Assembly (NCBI RefSeq): GCF_030063475.1 | Contig: NZ_JASIRT010000010.1 | Coordinates: 104,091-168,090 of the forward strand | DNA length: 64,000 nt | DNA from: Roseomonas sp. E05 | GTDB taxonomy: Bacteria; Pseudomonadota; Alphaproteobacteria; Acetobacterales; Acetobacteraceae | Direction: 5' to 3' | Shown here: positions 24,694 through 33,042 of the stretch, in pieces | How positions within the stretch are numbered: position 1 is the stretch's first letter | Layout: every line of letters starts with the position of its first letter | The notes under the pieces: generated by a model | What the model was told of the DNA's origin: nothing | Database searches by the model: none | What the model saw: the letters and a program-made list of their open reading frames with translations, nothing else | Program-made: the position numbers and the translations under genes

Positions 24694-25883
24694 GCTTCTT
24701 CCAGTTCCGCCGCTGCCTCGGCCAGGGTCAGCCCGGCGCGGGCGGGCGGGTCGCCGGCGCGGCCCTGGCGGATGAGGGCGTAGCGCCCCTCCGCCTCGGC
24801 CACGAGGGTGACGGCCGCCGGGGCCGGATGCGCGCAGCCTTTGGCGCAACCGGAGAGATGCAGCAAGCCCGTGGATGGCAGCGCGCCCCTGCCGAGCAGC
24901 GCGGCGGCGTCGGCGCGGGTATCGGCCAGGCCGCTGCCGCAGCCCTGGGCGCCGGGGCAGGCGCGCAGGCGCAGGCGCGGGTCGGCGGGATCGGCGATCA
25001 GGCCGGTGGCGGCGGCGAGGAGGGGCGCGGGATCCGTCACGCCGGGCAGCAGGAGGGCGCGCCAGGGGGTGAGGCGGAGGGTGGCGTCGCCATGGCGTTC
25101 GGCGAGGTCGGCCAGATGCGCCAGCATCGCGGCGGGAAGCGCGCCGAAGGGGATGCCGAGGCCGAGGGCGGCGCTCCCGCCCAGCGGATGCAGGCCGATG
25201 GGCTGCGGCGAGGGGGGGAGGGCGGGCGCGGGTCCGGCGCGCAGGCCCGCCGCCGCGAAGAGGGCGGCGGCACCCGTTGCTTTCACCGCATCACGCATCC
25301 GGCGGGCGCCGGGGACGGCCAGGAAGCTGCGCAACAGCGCGCCGATGGCGGCGGGCGTGGCGCCGGGCGCGTGGAGGTCGGCGCCGGAAAGGTGGAGCGC
25401 GGCCCCGGAGAGGGTGAGGCGGAGGGTCAGGTCGGCCTCGACGCCGTGCAGCGGCAGGGCGCCGCCGCCGTCCAGCAGCAGGCCGAATTTCGGGGGCAGG
25501 ACAGCAAGGGCTTCGTCGGCCAGGAGGCTTTCCAGGGCAGCGAGCCAGGCGGTGGCCGTGTCCGGGATGGCGGGGTCGGCGCCGAGCAGGGGCGGGGCGA
25601 TGATGCTGCGGCGACGCTCCGCGCCAGGGTCCGGGTCGGCGAGGCCGGCATCCAGCATGGCCTCCGCGAAGGGCACGACCGTCTCCGGGCGCAGGCCGCG
25701 GATCTGGATGTTGGCGCGGTTGGTCAGGTCGAGCCAGCCGTTGCCGTGGCGGAGAGCGGCTTCGGCCAGGGCGCGGGCCTGGGCGGCGGAAAGGCACGCG
25801 GCATGCGGCTTCACGCGCAGCAGCAACCCGTCGCCGGAGGCCATGGGCTCGAAGAGGGTGGGGCACCAGCCGCGAATGCTCAT
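24690..25883 (-). CDS. cobG: precorrin-3B synthase (CobG)
   Basis: This 397-residue protein is related to sulfite/nitrite reductases. It has RGWCPTLFEPMASGDGLLLR at the start (here MSIRGW), a ferredoxin-like half-domain repeat (LTNRANIQIRGL), and cysteines for an iron-sulfur cluster in CPGAQGCGSGLAD and HLSGCAKGCAHP. It performs the oxygen-dependent hydroxylation of precorrin-3A, marking the aerobic pathway. ATG 25883 was chosen; the frame upstream enters a family A repeat and would add spurious residues ([12 protein letters not shown]). Confidence 0.92.
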   Translation of the reverse strand: MSIRGWCPTLFEPMASGDGLLLRVKPHAACLSAAQARALAEAALRHGNGWLDLTNRANIQIRGLRPETVVPFAEAMLDAGLADPDPGAERRRSIIAPPLLGADPAIPDTATAWLAALESLLADEALAVLPPKFGLLLDGGGALPLHGVEADLTLRLTLSGAALHLSGADLHAPGATPAAIGALLRSFLAVPGARRMRDAVKATGAAALFAAAGLRAGPAPALPPSPQPIGLHPLGGSAALGLGIPFGALPAAMLAHLADLAERHGDATLRLTPWRALLLPGVTDPAPLLAAATGLIADPADPRLRLRACPGAQGCGSGLADTRADAAALLGRGALPSTGLLHLSGCAKGCAHPAPAAVTLVAEAEGRYALIRQGRAGDPPARAGLTLAEAAAELEEA

Positions 25884-25891
25884 GGCGCGAA

Positions 25892-26000
25892 AAGGCCGGG
25901 GGAAGGAATTCCCCCGGACCCCCATCTTTTTTCTGTCTGATAAAAAGAAAGAAGAGGATCGAACGTGTACGTTCGATGGGGAGAATTCTTTCTCCCCAGT
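25892..26000. repeat. family A inverted pair with an extra hairpin in one unit (A5)
   Basis: The forward unit GGGGGAAGGAATTCCCCC plus ATCTTTTTTCTGTC faces a reverse unit, AAGAAGAGG, then ATCGAACGTGTACGTTCGAT (25958-25977), then the stem GGGGAGAATTCTTTCTCCCC. The extra hairpin occupies the same position as in A3 but differs in sequence. It lies between cobN and cobG within one operon. Confidence 0.85.
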
Positions 26001-26016
26001 GTCCGAGGCCGGGCCT

Positions 26017-29000
26017 TCATGGCGTGTCGTTCCGGCGGGGCCGCCAGAGGCCGCGCGCGCGCGCCTCGGCGAAGCGGGCGCGCATGGCCTCCAGGGCGGC
26101 GGGATTGTTGACCTGGAGAAAGGCGCATACGGCGGGGTCGCCCAGCGTGGCGTCGAACAGGAGATCGAACTGCGGGTCGAGCCGTTCGGGCAGGGTGGCG
26201 GCGAAGGCGTGCAGGCCCTCCAGGGCGCGGGCGATCTCGCCGGCGCCGCGATGGCCGTGGCGCATCATGCCGGCGATCCAGGCCGGGTTGGCGGCGCGGG
26301 CCCGCACCACGCGGGCGACCTCCTCGGCGAGGCCGCGCAGGCGGGGGGCGTCGGGGGTGGTGGTGTCGGCGTGGTAGAGGGCGGGAGTGGCGCCGAGCGC
26401 CGCGGCGGCGGCCGCGAAGCCGCCTTCGTGCGCGGCGTAGTCGGGGCTGTCGAGCAGATCGGTCTCGGCGTGGTCCTGGCTGTGCAGGAAGGCCTCGGCG
26501 GCGGTGACGCGGGCGGCCAGGGCGTCGCGGTCCGGCGTGCCTTCGAGGCCGTGCCCATAGGCGGCGGCGGAGGCGTCGAGCCAGGCGGCGCCGAGTTCGT
26601 CGCGATTGTTCCAGGCGCCGCGGCCGATGCGGTCCTCAAGGCCGGTGCCGTAGCTGCCGGGGGCCGCGCCGAAGATGCGGGCGGTGGCGCGGCGCAGGGC
26701 ATCCCCAGTGAGGTTCTGCGCGGCGGCGGCGAGGGGGTTCCAGTTGGGCGCTTCGTCATCGCGGGCGGCGATGGCGCGCACGGCGCTGTCGAACAGGGCG
26801 ATCTGCGCCGGGAAGGCGTCACGGAACAGGCCGGAGATGCGCAGGGTGACGTCCACGCGCGGGCGGTCGAGCAGCGCGAGGGGGAGGATTTCCACACCCG
26901 TGACGCGGGCGGAGCCTTCGTCCCAGACCGGGCGCGCGCCGAGCAGGACCAGGGCGAGGGCCAGGTCCTCGCCGCCGGTGCGCATGGTGGCGCTGCCCCA
27001 GAGGTCGAGCACCAGGGATCGCGGCCAGTCGCCCTGCTCCTGGCGGTGGCGGCGGAGCAGTTCCTCGGCGGCCTTCTCGGCCAAAGTGAGGGCGGAGCGG
27101 GTGGGCACGCCGCGCGGGTCGATGCTGTAGAGGTTGCGGCCGGTGGGCAGCACGTCGGCGCGGCCGCGCGTGGGGGCGCCCGCCGGGCCGGGCTGGATGA
27201 AGCGGCCGTCCAGCGCGGCCAGCAGCGCGGCGCGCTCGGCGGGGGCGGCGGCGTCGAGCCGGCCGGCGTCGAAGTGCGGCGCGGCGCGGGTGAGGGCGGC
27301 GAGCAGGGCGGCACGGCGCTCCGGTGCGGGGGCGCGGCCGAAGACATGCAGCCCGTCGCGGATCTGCATCTCCTTGACGTCGCAGAGCCAGGCATCGAGG
27401 CGGGCGAGGGCGTCCTCCTCCGGCAGGTCGCGCGGGATATGGCCCTCGGCGAGCAGGCCGGTCTCCTCGGCGCGGTCGAGGATGGCACGGCGGAGCAGGG
27501 CGGTGCGGCGGCGGTCCAGCCCGTCGGCGGCGGCGTATTCGTCGATCAGGCGCTCCAGTTCGAGCGCGGCGCCGTGCTGGCCGGCGGACTTCAGCGGCGG
27601 CGTCAGGTGGCCGAGGGTGACGGCGCCGAGCCGTCGCTTGGCCACGGCCGCCTCGCCGGGGTTGTTGGCGATGAAGGGATAGACCACGGGCAAACCGCGC
27701 AGCAGCGCCGCCGGGGCGCAGGCAGCGGCGAGAGCGGTCGCCTTGCCGGGCAGCCATTCCAGCGTGCCATGCGTGCCGAGATGGACCAGGGCATGGGCGC
27801 CGAAGCCCTCGCGCAGCCAGAGATAGAAGGCGAGATAGGCGTGGCGCGGCGGCGTGTCGGGGTCGTGGTAGCCGGCGCGGCGGTCGAGTGCGCTGCCGCG
27901 ATCGGGCTGCACGGCGAGGAGGATGTTGCCGAAGCGAAGATGGCGCAGGGTGAAGGCGCCCCCCTGGCAGGCCGGGTCCTGCTCCGGGGCACCCCAGGCG
28001 GCGGTGACGGCCTCGCGGAGCGGCGTCGGGAGGGCGGCGAAGCGGGTGCGGTACTCCGCCAGCGGCAGGAAAGGTGTCGCCGGGCCTTGGGTCAGGGCGC
28101 GGGCGAGCGCCGCCGCGTCGGGCAGCGGCGCATCGAGTTGGTAGCCGGCACCGGCGAGGTCCTCCAGCAGCGCGGCAAGGCTGGCGAAACTGTCGAGACC
28201 GACGGCGTGGCCGGCCTGCCCCCCGGCGGCGGGGTAGTCGGAGAGCAGCACGGCAATGTGCCGCTCCACCGCCGGGGTGGCGGCGAGGCGTGCCCATCCG
28301 GCGGTGTGGTCGGCGGCCAGTGCGGTGCCCTCCGCATCGGGTGCCAGGATGGTGCGGGCGAAGTCCAGGCCGGGGATCGGCGCCGCCTCCTGCTTGAAGC
28401 CGATGGCGGCGGTGAGCAGGCGGCCATCCAGTTCGGGCAGCACCACCTGCATGGCGAGGTCGCTCTGGGAGAGGCCGCGCGTCGAGGCGACCCAGGCCGT
28501 GCGCGGGTTGCCGGAGAGGAGGAGTTGCAGCACCGGCGCCCCGGCGGCATCCAGCGGCGAGGCGTCGGCCTGCCGGGCGGAGAAGGCGGTGGCGTTCAGC
28601 ACCACGGCGGGACGCCAGGCGGCGAGGCGTTCCGCGACGAAGCGGGCGCAGGCGGCGTCCTTCAGGCTGGCGGCGAAAAGGCCGCGCACGCGCAGGCCGC
28701 GCGCCCGCAGCGCCTCGGCCATGGCGAGCATCGGGGCGGTGTCGCCGGCCAGCAGGTGCGAGCGGTAGAAGACCAGCACCGCCTGCGGGTGGGCTTGCTC
28801 GGCGCCCAGTGCGTGCTCGCCGCAGGCGGGGAGGGGGCGGGGCGGCGGGGCGTCGTCGGGGGCGAGGCCGGCGAGATGCGCGGCGAGGCGCAGGGCGCTG
28901 CCCAGGTTCTCCGGGCCGCCTTCGCACATGCAGGCGTCGAGGCGGGCGTAAGCCTCGGGCGGGATGGTGGAGAGGGCGGCCAACTGCGGGTCGGCGCGGC

Positions 29001-29352
29001 CGTCGCCGGGAAGGAGGGCGAGCGGGATGCCCTCCCGGCGGCAGAGGGCGGCCACTTCCTCGGCGCCGTAGCGCCAGTATTCCAGCCCGCCGAGCAGGCG
29101 GATGACCACGCAGCGGGCGTGGGCCAGCACCTCCTCGGCATAGAGGTCCACCGACAGGGGGTGGCGGAGCTGGGACAGGTTGGCCAGGCGCAGGGAGGGG
29201 CGGGGAAGCGGCAGGACCTCCCAGGCGGTGGCGGCGGCACCGAGGTCGCTGTCGGTGAAGGACAGCAGCACGAGGTCGGCCGGGGCATGGCCGAGATCGA
29301 CCGCCGCCGCATCCTCCTCCAGGCTTCGCGTTTCCTGCCGCAGCAGATGCAA
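26017..29352 (-). CDS. cobN: aerobic cobaltochelatase large subunit (CobN)
   Basis: This 1111-residue subunit binds hydrogenobyrinic acid a,c-diamide and inserts cobalt with CobS and CobT. The Mg-chelatase BchH/CobN family is seen in LVHLGTHGTLEWLPGKA, VYPFIANNPGEAAVAKRR and RTGGEDLALALVLLG. The TTG at 29352 behind a GGGAGA site was chosen, because the frame further upstream is encoded by a family C repeat. Length fits the family (about 1100-1270). The ATPase partners CobS/CobT are not in this window, so they must lie elsewhere. Confidence 0.93.
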   Translation of the reverse strand: MHLLRQETRSLEEDAAAVDLGHAPADLVLLSFTDSDLGAAATAWEVLPLPRPSLRLANLSQLRHPLSVDLYAEEVLAHARCVVIRLLGGLEYWRYGAEEVAALCRREGIPLALLPGDGRADPQLAALSTIPPEAYARLDACMCEGGPENLGSALRLAAHLAGLAPDDAPPPRPLPACGEHALGAEQAHPQAVLVFYRSHLLAGDTAPMLAMAEALRARGLRVRGLFAASLKDAACARFVAERLAAWRPAVVLNATAFSARQADASPLDAAGAPVLQLLLSGNPRTAWVASTRGLSQSDLAMQVVLPELDGRLLTAAIGFKQEAAPIPGLDFARTILAPDAEGTALAADHTAGWARLAATPAVERHIAVLLSDYPAAGGQAGHAVGLDSFASLAALLEDLAGAGYQLDAPLPDAAALARALTQGPATPFLPLAEYRTRFAALPTPLREAVTAAWGAPEQDPACQGGAFTLRHLRFGNILLAVQPDRGSALDRRAGYHDPDTPPRHAYLAFYLWLREGFGAHALVHLGTHGTLEWLPGKATALAAACAPAALLRGLPVVYPFIANNPGEAAVAKRRLGAVTLGHLTPPLKSAGQHGAALELERLIDEYAAADGLDRRRTALLRRAILDRAEETGLLAEGHIPRDLPEEDALARLDAWLCDVKEMQIRDGLHVFGRAPAPERRAALLAALTRAAPHFDAGRLDAAAPAERAALLAALDGRFIQPGPAGAPTRGRADVLPTGRNLYSIDPRGVPTRSALTLAEKAAEELLRRHRQEQGDWPRSLVLDLWGSATMRTGGEDLALALVLLGARPVWDEGSARVTGVEILPLALLDRPRVDVTLRISGLFRDAFPAQIALFDSAVRAIAARDDEAPNWNPLAAAAQNLTGDALRRATARIFGAAPGSYGTGLEDRIGRGAWNNRDELGAAWLDASAAAYGHGLEGTPDRDALAARVTAAEAFLHSQDHAETDLLDSPDYAAHEGGFAAAAAALGATPALYHADTTTPDAPRLRGLAEEVARVVRARAANPAWIAGMMRHGHRGAGEIARALEGLHAFAATLPERLDPQFDLLFDATLGDPAVCAFLQVNNPAALEAMRARFAEARARGLWRPRRNDTP

Positions 29353-29371
29353 GGTCTGTCTCCCGGTTGTT

Positions 29372-29498
29372 GAGAGGGGCTTTGCCCCTCTCAAACTCTC
29401 CCCACCAAGAACCTGAGGTTCCTGGACCTCCCCTCTGATGGCGGGGTCCGGGGGGATACTATCCCCCCGGCGGGGGTCCAGGGGGCGGCGCCCCCTGG
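29372..29498 (+). repeat. composite of a family C (C2) and a family B (B2) repeat
   Basis: C2 holds GAGAGGGGC-ttt-GCCCCTCTC (29372-29392) and CCAAGAACCTGAGGTTCCTGG (29405-29425). B2 follows directly: GGCGGGGTCC, GGGGGGATACTATCCCCCC, then a GGGGGCGGCGCCCCC core. It is located between cobW and cobN in the same operon. Confidence 0.85.
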
Positions 29499-29504
29499 CC
29501 TGTC

Positions 29505-30536
29505 CTACCCCAGGATGGCGCGCGCAATGGCCTCGCGGTCCATCCCTTGCTGTCCGATCACCACGAGGTGTCCCTGGCGGTCATCGCTCCAGGGACGGTC
29601 GAAGTGGTGCCGGAAGCGGCGGCCGACGCCCTGCACCGCCAGCCGCATCGGCTTGCCCTTCAGCCGCACGAAGCCCTTGATGCGCAGCACGTCATGCGCC
29701 GCCGCCACCTCCGGCAGGCGGGCCAGCAGGGCGTCGGGCGTGTCGTAGTCCGGCAGGGGAAGGACGAAACTGTCGAAGTCGTCGTGCTCGTGCGCGCCAT
29801 CCTCGGCATCGTGGTGCGAGGGGCGGGCGGCGAGGTCGTCTTCGGCGGCGGCGTCCAGGCCGAGCAGCACGGCCGGCTCCAGCGCGCCCTCGCGCGCCGG
29901 CACCACCTTCACGGCGCGCGGCAGACGGGCGGCGACCTCGGCGCGCAGGGCGGCGAGGGTGGCCTCGTCCAGCAGGTCGGCCTTGTTCAGCACCACCAGG
30001 TCGGCGGCGTTGAGCTGGTCCTCATAGACTTCGGCCAGGGGGTTGTCGTGGTCGAGCGACGGGTCGGCGGCACGCTGGGCGGCGACGGCCTCCGGATCGT
30101 CGGCGAAGCGGCCCTCGGCGACGGCGGGGGCGTCCACCACGGTCACCACGCCATCCACCGTCACGCGGGAGCGGATGGCGGGCCAGTTGAAGGCCTTGAT
30201 CAGCGGCTTCGGCAGCGCGAGGCCGGAGGTCTCGATCAGGATGTGCTCGGGCGGCTCCGGGCGGTCGAGCAGCGCCTGCATGGTGGGGATGAAGTCGTCC
30301 GCCACGGTGCAGCAGAGGCAGCCATTGGCCAGCTCGACGATGTTCTCGGCCTCGCAGCCCGGAATGCCGCAGTCCTTCAGCGTCTCGCCATCCACGCCGA
30401 GCGCGCCGAACTCGTTGACGATGATGGCGATGCGCCGCCCGTTGGCGTGCTGCATCAGATGGCGCACCAGCGTGGTCTTTCCGGCGCCGAGAAAGCCGGT
30501 GACGATGGTGGCGGGCACCTTGTCGAGCGTGGTCAT
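29505..30536 (-). CDS. cobW: CobW, COG0523 family GTPase
   Basis: This 343-residue G3E GTPase has the P-loop GFLGAGKTT (residues 14-22), the metal-binding GCLCC (72-76), ETSGLALPKPL, LVVLNKADLL, a His/Asp-rich stretch (HHDAEDGAHEHDD) and a C-terminal CobW domain. CobW is thought to deliver cobalt to the chelatase. Its position between DUF1636 and cobN under a cobalamin riboswitch supports that role over a zinc role. It overlaps the DUF1636 gene by 4 bases. Confidence 0.93.
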   Translation of the reverse strand: MTTLDKVPATIVTGFLGAGKTTLVRHLMQHANGRRIAIIVNEFGALGVDGETLKDCGIPGCEAENIVELANGCLCCTVADDFIPTMQALLDRPEPPEHILIETSGLALPKPLIKAFNWPAIRSRVTVDGVVTVVDAPAVAEGRFADDPEAVAAQRAADPSLDHDNPLAEVYEDQLNAADLVVLNKADLLDEATLAALRAEVAARLPRAVKVVPAREGALEPAVLLGLDAAAEDDLAARPSHHDAEDGAHEHDDFDSFVLPLPDYDTPDALLARLPEVAAAHDVLRIKGFVRLKGKPMRLAVQGVGRRFRHHFDRPWSDDRQGHLVVIGQQGMDREAIARAILG

Positions 30537-30949
30537 GCGGCGGAGTCCTTCACGGGCGGTTGGAGCGCGGGGAGGCGGCCCAGCACGACCTTGCGCAGCG
30601 AGTCCGGGCGGCGCGAGGGCAGCACGGCACCGGAGGCATGGGCGGCATAGGTGGCGCCATAGGCCAGGAGGTCGCCGGCCAGCGCGGGTGTCAGATGGCC
30701 GAGCAGGTAGGTCCACTTGCCCGGCGCGGTGATGGCCGCCGTGCAGCCGCGCTCGCAGGCGGCGAGGCAGGTGACGGCGTGCAGTTCCACCGGCGGCGCG
30801 GGATGGGCGGCGAGGGCCTCGGCCAGGGCATCATGCAGCAGGCGGCCGGGCGGGATTTCGTCCTCGGCGAGGGGGCGGCTGGCGCGGCAACTGGTGCAGA
30901 CCACCAGGCGCGGCTTCGGCGCAGGCTCGTTCTCCGGCGGCGGCTCCAT
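30533..30949 (-). CDS. DUF1636-family protein, cysteine-rich
   Basis: This 138-residue protein has VVCTSCRASRP, GRLLHDALAEAL, VTCLAACERGCTAAITAPGKWTYLLGHL, the pattern of DUF1636 (ferredoxin-like fold, CxxC and CxxxCxxxC cysteines). Members are commonly linked with cobW and are suspected metal- or iron-sulfur-binding partners. ATG 30949 has an AGGGAG site. It is the first coding gene after the riboswitch, so its translation start is probably the controlled one. Exact biochemical role is not established. Confidence 0.82.
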   Translation of the reverse strand: MEPPPENEPAPKPRLVVCTSCRASRPLAEDEIPPGRLLHDALAEALAAHPAPPVELHAVTCLAACERGCTAAITAPGKWTYLLGHLTPALAGDLLAYGATYAAHASGAVLPSRRPDSLRKVVLGRLPALQPPVKDSAA

Positions 30950-31093
30950 GCACGCTCCCTGCGCCCTGCGGCGCGGATAGAGACGAGGTGCCGACCGCCC
31001 GCGCGTCGCCGCGCGGAACCGAGGCGCCGAGGGTGGATGCCCGGCCGCATCGCCGCCCGCCGGGGCACCCCGCCCGGTGGCACGATCCGATGG

Positions 31094-31280
31094 TGATGGC
31101 AGGTCTCCTGGCTCGCGGATCCAGCGCGGCCCGCCGGCCTTCCCAAAGCGCTCCCCCGGGGGGGGCGGTGCTCCAGTGGCCGTGGCGGCGGGTCGCTCTC
31201 CGCCCACAGTTGCGGGGGCAGCCGCGGCATGGGGCGTGAGGGCAAGCCCTCCAACCCGGCACCGCATTCCCTTTTCACCT
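31094..31280 (-). ncRNA. cobalamin riboswitch
   Basis: Read on the minus strand the order is canonical: GGGAATGCGGTGCC, GGAGGGCTTGCCCTCA, the GCTGCCCCCGCAACTGT core, the B12 box GCCACTG (31174-31180), and the closing AGCCAGGAGACCTGCCA. It lies 145 bases upstream of the DUF1636 start. It should lower expression of DUF1636-cobW-cobN-cobG-cobH-cobI-cobJ when adenosylcobalamin is plentiful. Whether it acts on translation or transcription cannot be read off; no T-tracted terminator is visible after it. Confidence 0.93.
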
Positions 31281-31306
31281 TCCGCGCGGGAAGGACCATC
31301 GGGGCG

Positions 31307-31336
31307 TTCCTAGGCGGGCACGGGGCGGGGAGTCAA
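31307..31336 (-). promoter_or_regulatory. possible sigma-70 promoter for the riboswitch operon
   Basis: On the minus strand TTGACT (31331-31336) is followed after 18 bases by TAGGAA (31307-31312). This would place transcription start just before the riboswitch. The -10 match is only moderate. Confidence 0.4.
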
Positions 31337-31778
31337 ACCCCCGCCTGCTTCCGGGCCCGGGTGCAATTCCGCCGCCGGTTGCAGCAGCGCCGGGGCAATC
31401 AAGGAATTGGAGAGAAGTTTTCGCCTGCTTGAACAATTCCGCCTGCGGGAAGGACAGCAACATCCAGAATCCTCCGAAACCCCGAGGCTGAAATGTTCAT
31501 ACCTATTCGAGGATTTGCGGTGGCAAGGCAGGAAACCATTGTCGGAATCGCGGATTCATTTCACCGCATCGGATGAGGATCGGGATCGACTTGCCGAAGG
31601 GGTGGACAATTCCATGCGACTGGTCTAGACCCAACCCAACCTAGTGGCGGCGACACAGAATTATGGCCCTTTCAGGGCAGTGAATGCAGGGCCTCCTCCG
31701 GCCCGTCCCCGTGTCCGCCGTTCCCAAAAACCCACGGAGGTGAAGCCGCCCCACCCGGCGCGCGGCAGGCAGAGGACG
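31337..31778. other. gene-free, lower-GC stretch
   Basis: This spans the leader region between the riboswitch promoter and the ABC importer. Bases about 31420-31640 are clearly less GC-rich than the surroundings. A 73-codon frame there (31407-31628) has a TTG start and no ribosome binding site or recognisable motif, so I do not call it. The promoter for the importer probably lies here. Confidence 0.5.
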
Positions 31779-33014
31779 ATGGAAACAGCAACCCAGACGA
31801 CGGGCGAGGACGCCCCGCCGCCGGTGAAGATCGCGCTCCGCAACGTCTTCAAGGTGTTCGGCGACCGGCCCGAGGCGGCCATCCGCATGGTCCATGAGGG
31901 CCGCGGCAAGGAGGAGATCCACGCCGCCACCGGCTGCACGGTGGGCGTCAAGGACGCCAGCTTCGACATCCGCGCCGGCGAGATCTTCGTCATCATGGGG
32001 CTTTCGGGCTCCGGCAAGTCCACCCTGCTGCGGCTGATCAACCGGCTGATCGAGCCTTCCGCGGGCGAGATCCTGGTGGATGGGCAGGACATCACCAGGA
32101 TGTCCAAGCGCGAGCTGATCGCGCTGCGCCGGCGGGACATGAGCATGGTGTTCCAGTCCTTCGCCCTGCTGCCCAACCGCACGGTGCTGGACAATGCCGC
32201 CTTCGGCCTCGAAGTGGCCGGCGTGGGCGAGCGGGAGCGGCATGAGAAGGCGCGCGCGGCGCTGCAGGGCGTGGGTCTCGGCGCTTATGCCGACAGCCGG
32301 CCGGACCAGCTCTCGGGCGGCATGAAGCAGCGCGTCGGCCTCGCCCGTGCCCTGGCGAGCGAGCCCACCGTGCTGCTGATGGACGAGGCCTTCTCGGCGC
32401 TCGACCCGCTGATCCGCGCCGAGATGCAGGACGAGCTGCTGCGGCTGCAGGCCGAGCACAGCCGCACGATCATCTTCGTCAGCCATGACCTCGACGAGGC
32501 CATGCGCATCGGCGACCGCATCGCCATCATGCAGCATGGCGAGGTGGTGCAGGTCGGCACGCCGGACGAGATCGTCACCAGCCCGGCGAACGACTATGTG
32601 CGCTCCTTCTTCCGCAACGTGGATGTCAGCCAGGTGTTCCGCGCCGGCGACATCGCCCGCGAGTCGCAGGTGACGCTGATCGAGCGGCGCGGCCTCGCGG
32701 TGCCCGCCGCGCTGGAGCGGATGCGGCGGCACGACCGGGACATCGCCATCGTCGTCGGGCGGGACAAGACCTACCATGGCATGGTCAGCGCGGATTCACT
32801 GGCGCAGGCCGCGCGCAGCGGCTCCGAGGACCCCTACCGCAAGGCGCTGCTGCCCGAGGTGGAGCCGATCGCCGCCGACGACACGCTCTCCGACGTGATG
32901 GGCAAGGTGGCGGAGAGCCCGCACCCGGTGCCGGTGGTGGACGCGGACCACCGCTATGTCGGTGCGATCAGCAAGTCCACGCTGCTGCGGACGCTCGACC
33001 GCTCGGGCAACTGA
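31779..33014 (+). CDS. proV: glycine betaine/proline-type ABC importer, ATP-binding protein with CBS domains
   Basis: This 411-residue ATPase has the ProV/OpuAA type N-terminus, including an insert before the Walker A (HAATGCTVGVKDASFD; MGLSGSGKSTLLRLINRL), the signature LSGGMKQRVGLARAL, Walker B LLMDEAFSALDP and the H-loop FVSHDLDEAMRIGD. Residues about 290-411 form two CBS domains that sense ionic strength in homologues. It energises uptake of glycine betaine, choline or a related quaternary amine. ATG 31779 has a GAGG site. It forms an operon with proW. Confidence 0.92.
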   Translation: METATQTTGEDAPPPVKIALRNVFKVFGDRPEAAIRMVHEGRGKEEIHAATGCTVGVKDASFDIRAGEIFVIMGLSGSGKSTLLRLINRLIEPSAGEILVDGQDITRMSKRELIALRRRDMSMVFQSFALLPNRTVLDNAAFGLEVAGVGERERHEKARAALQGVGLGAYADSRPDQLSGGMKQRVGLARALASEPTVLLMDEAFSALDPLIRAEMQDELLRLQAEHSRTIIFVSHDLDEAMRIGDRIAIMQHGEVVQVGTPDEIVTSPANDYVRSFFRNVDVSQVFRAGDIARESQVTLIERRGLAVPAALERMRRHDRDIAIVVGRDKTYHGMVSADSLAQAARSGSEDPYRKALLPEVEPIAADDTLSDVMGKVAESPHPVPVVDADHRYVGAISKSTLLRTLDRSGN

Positions 33015-33042
33015 GCGCCTCCCCGCCGAAGGAACACGCCCC

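Noticed and set aside
31407..31628. A 73-codon ORF in the lower-GC stretch
   Set aside because: It has a TTG start, no ribosome binding site and no recognisable motif; non-coding leader DNA is more likely.
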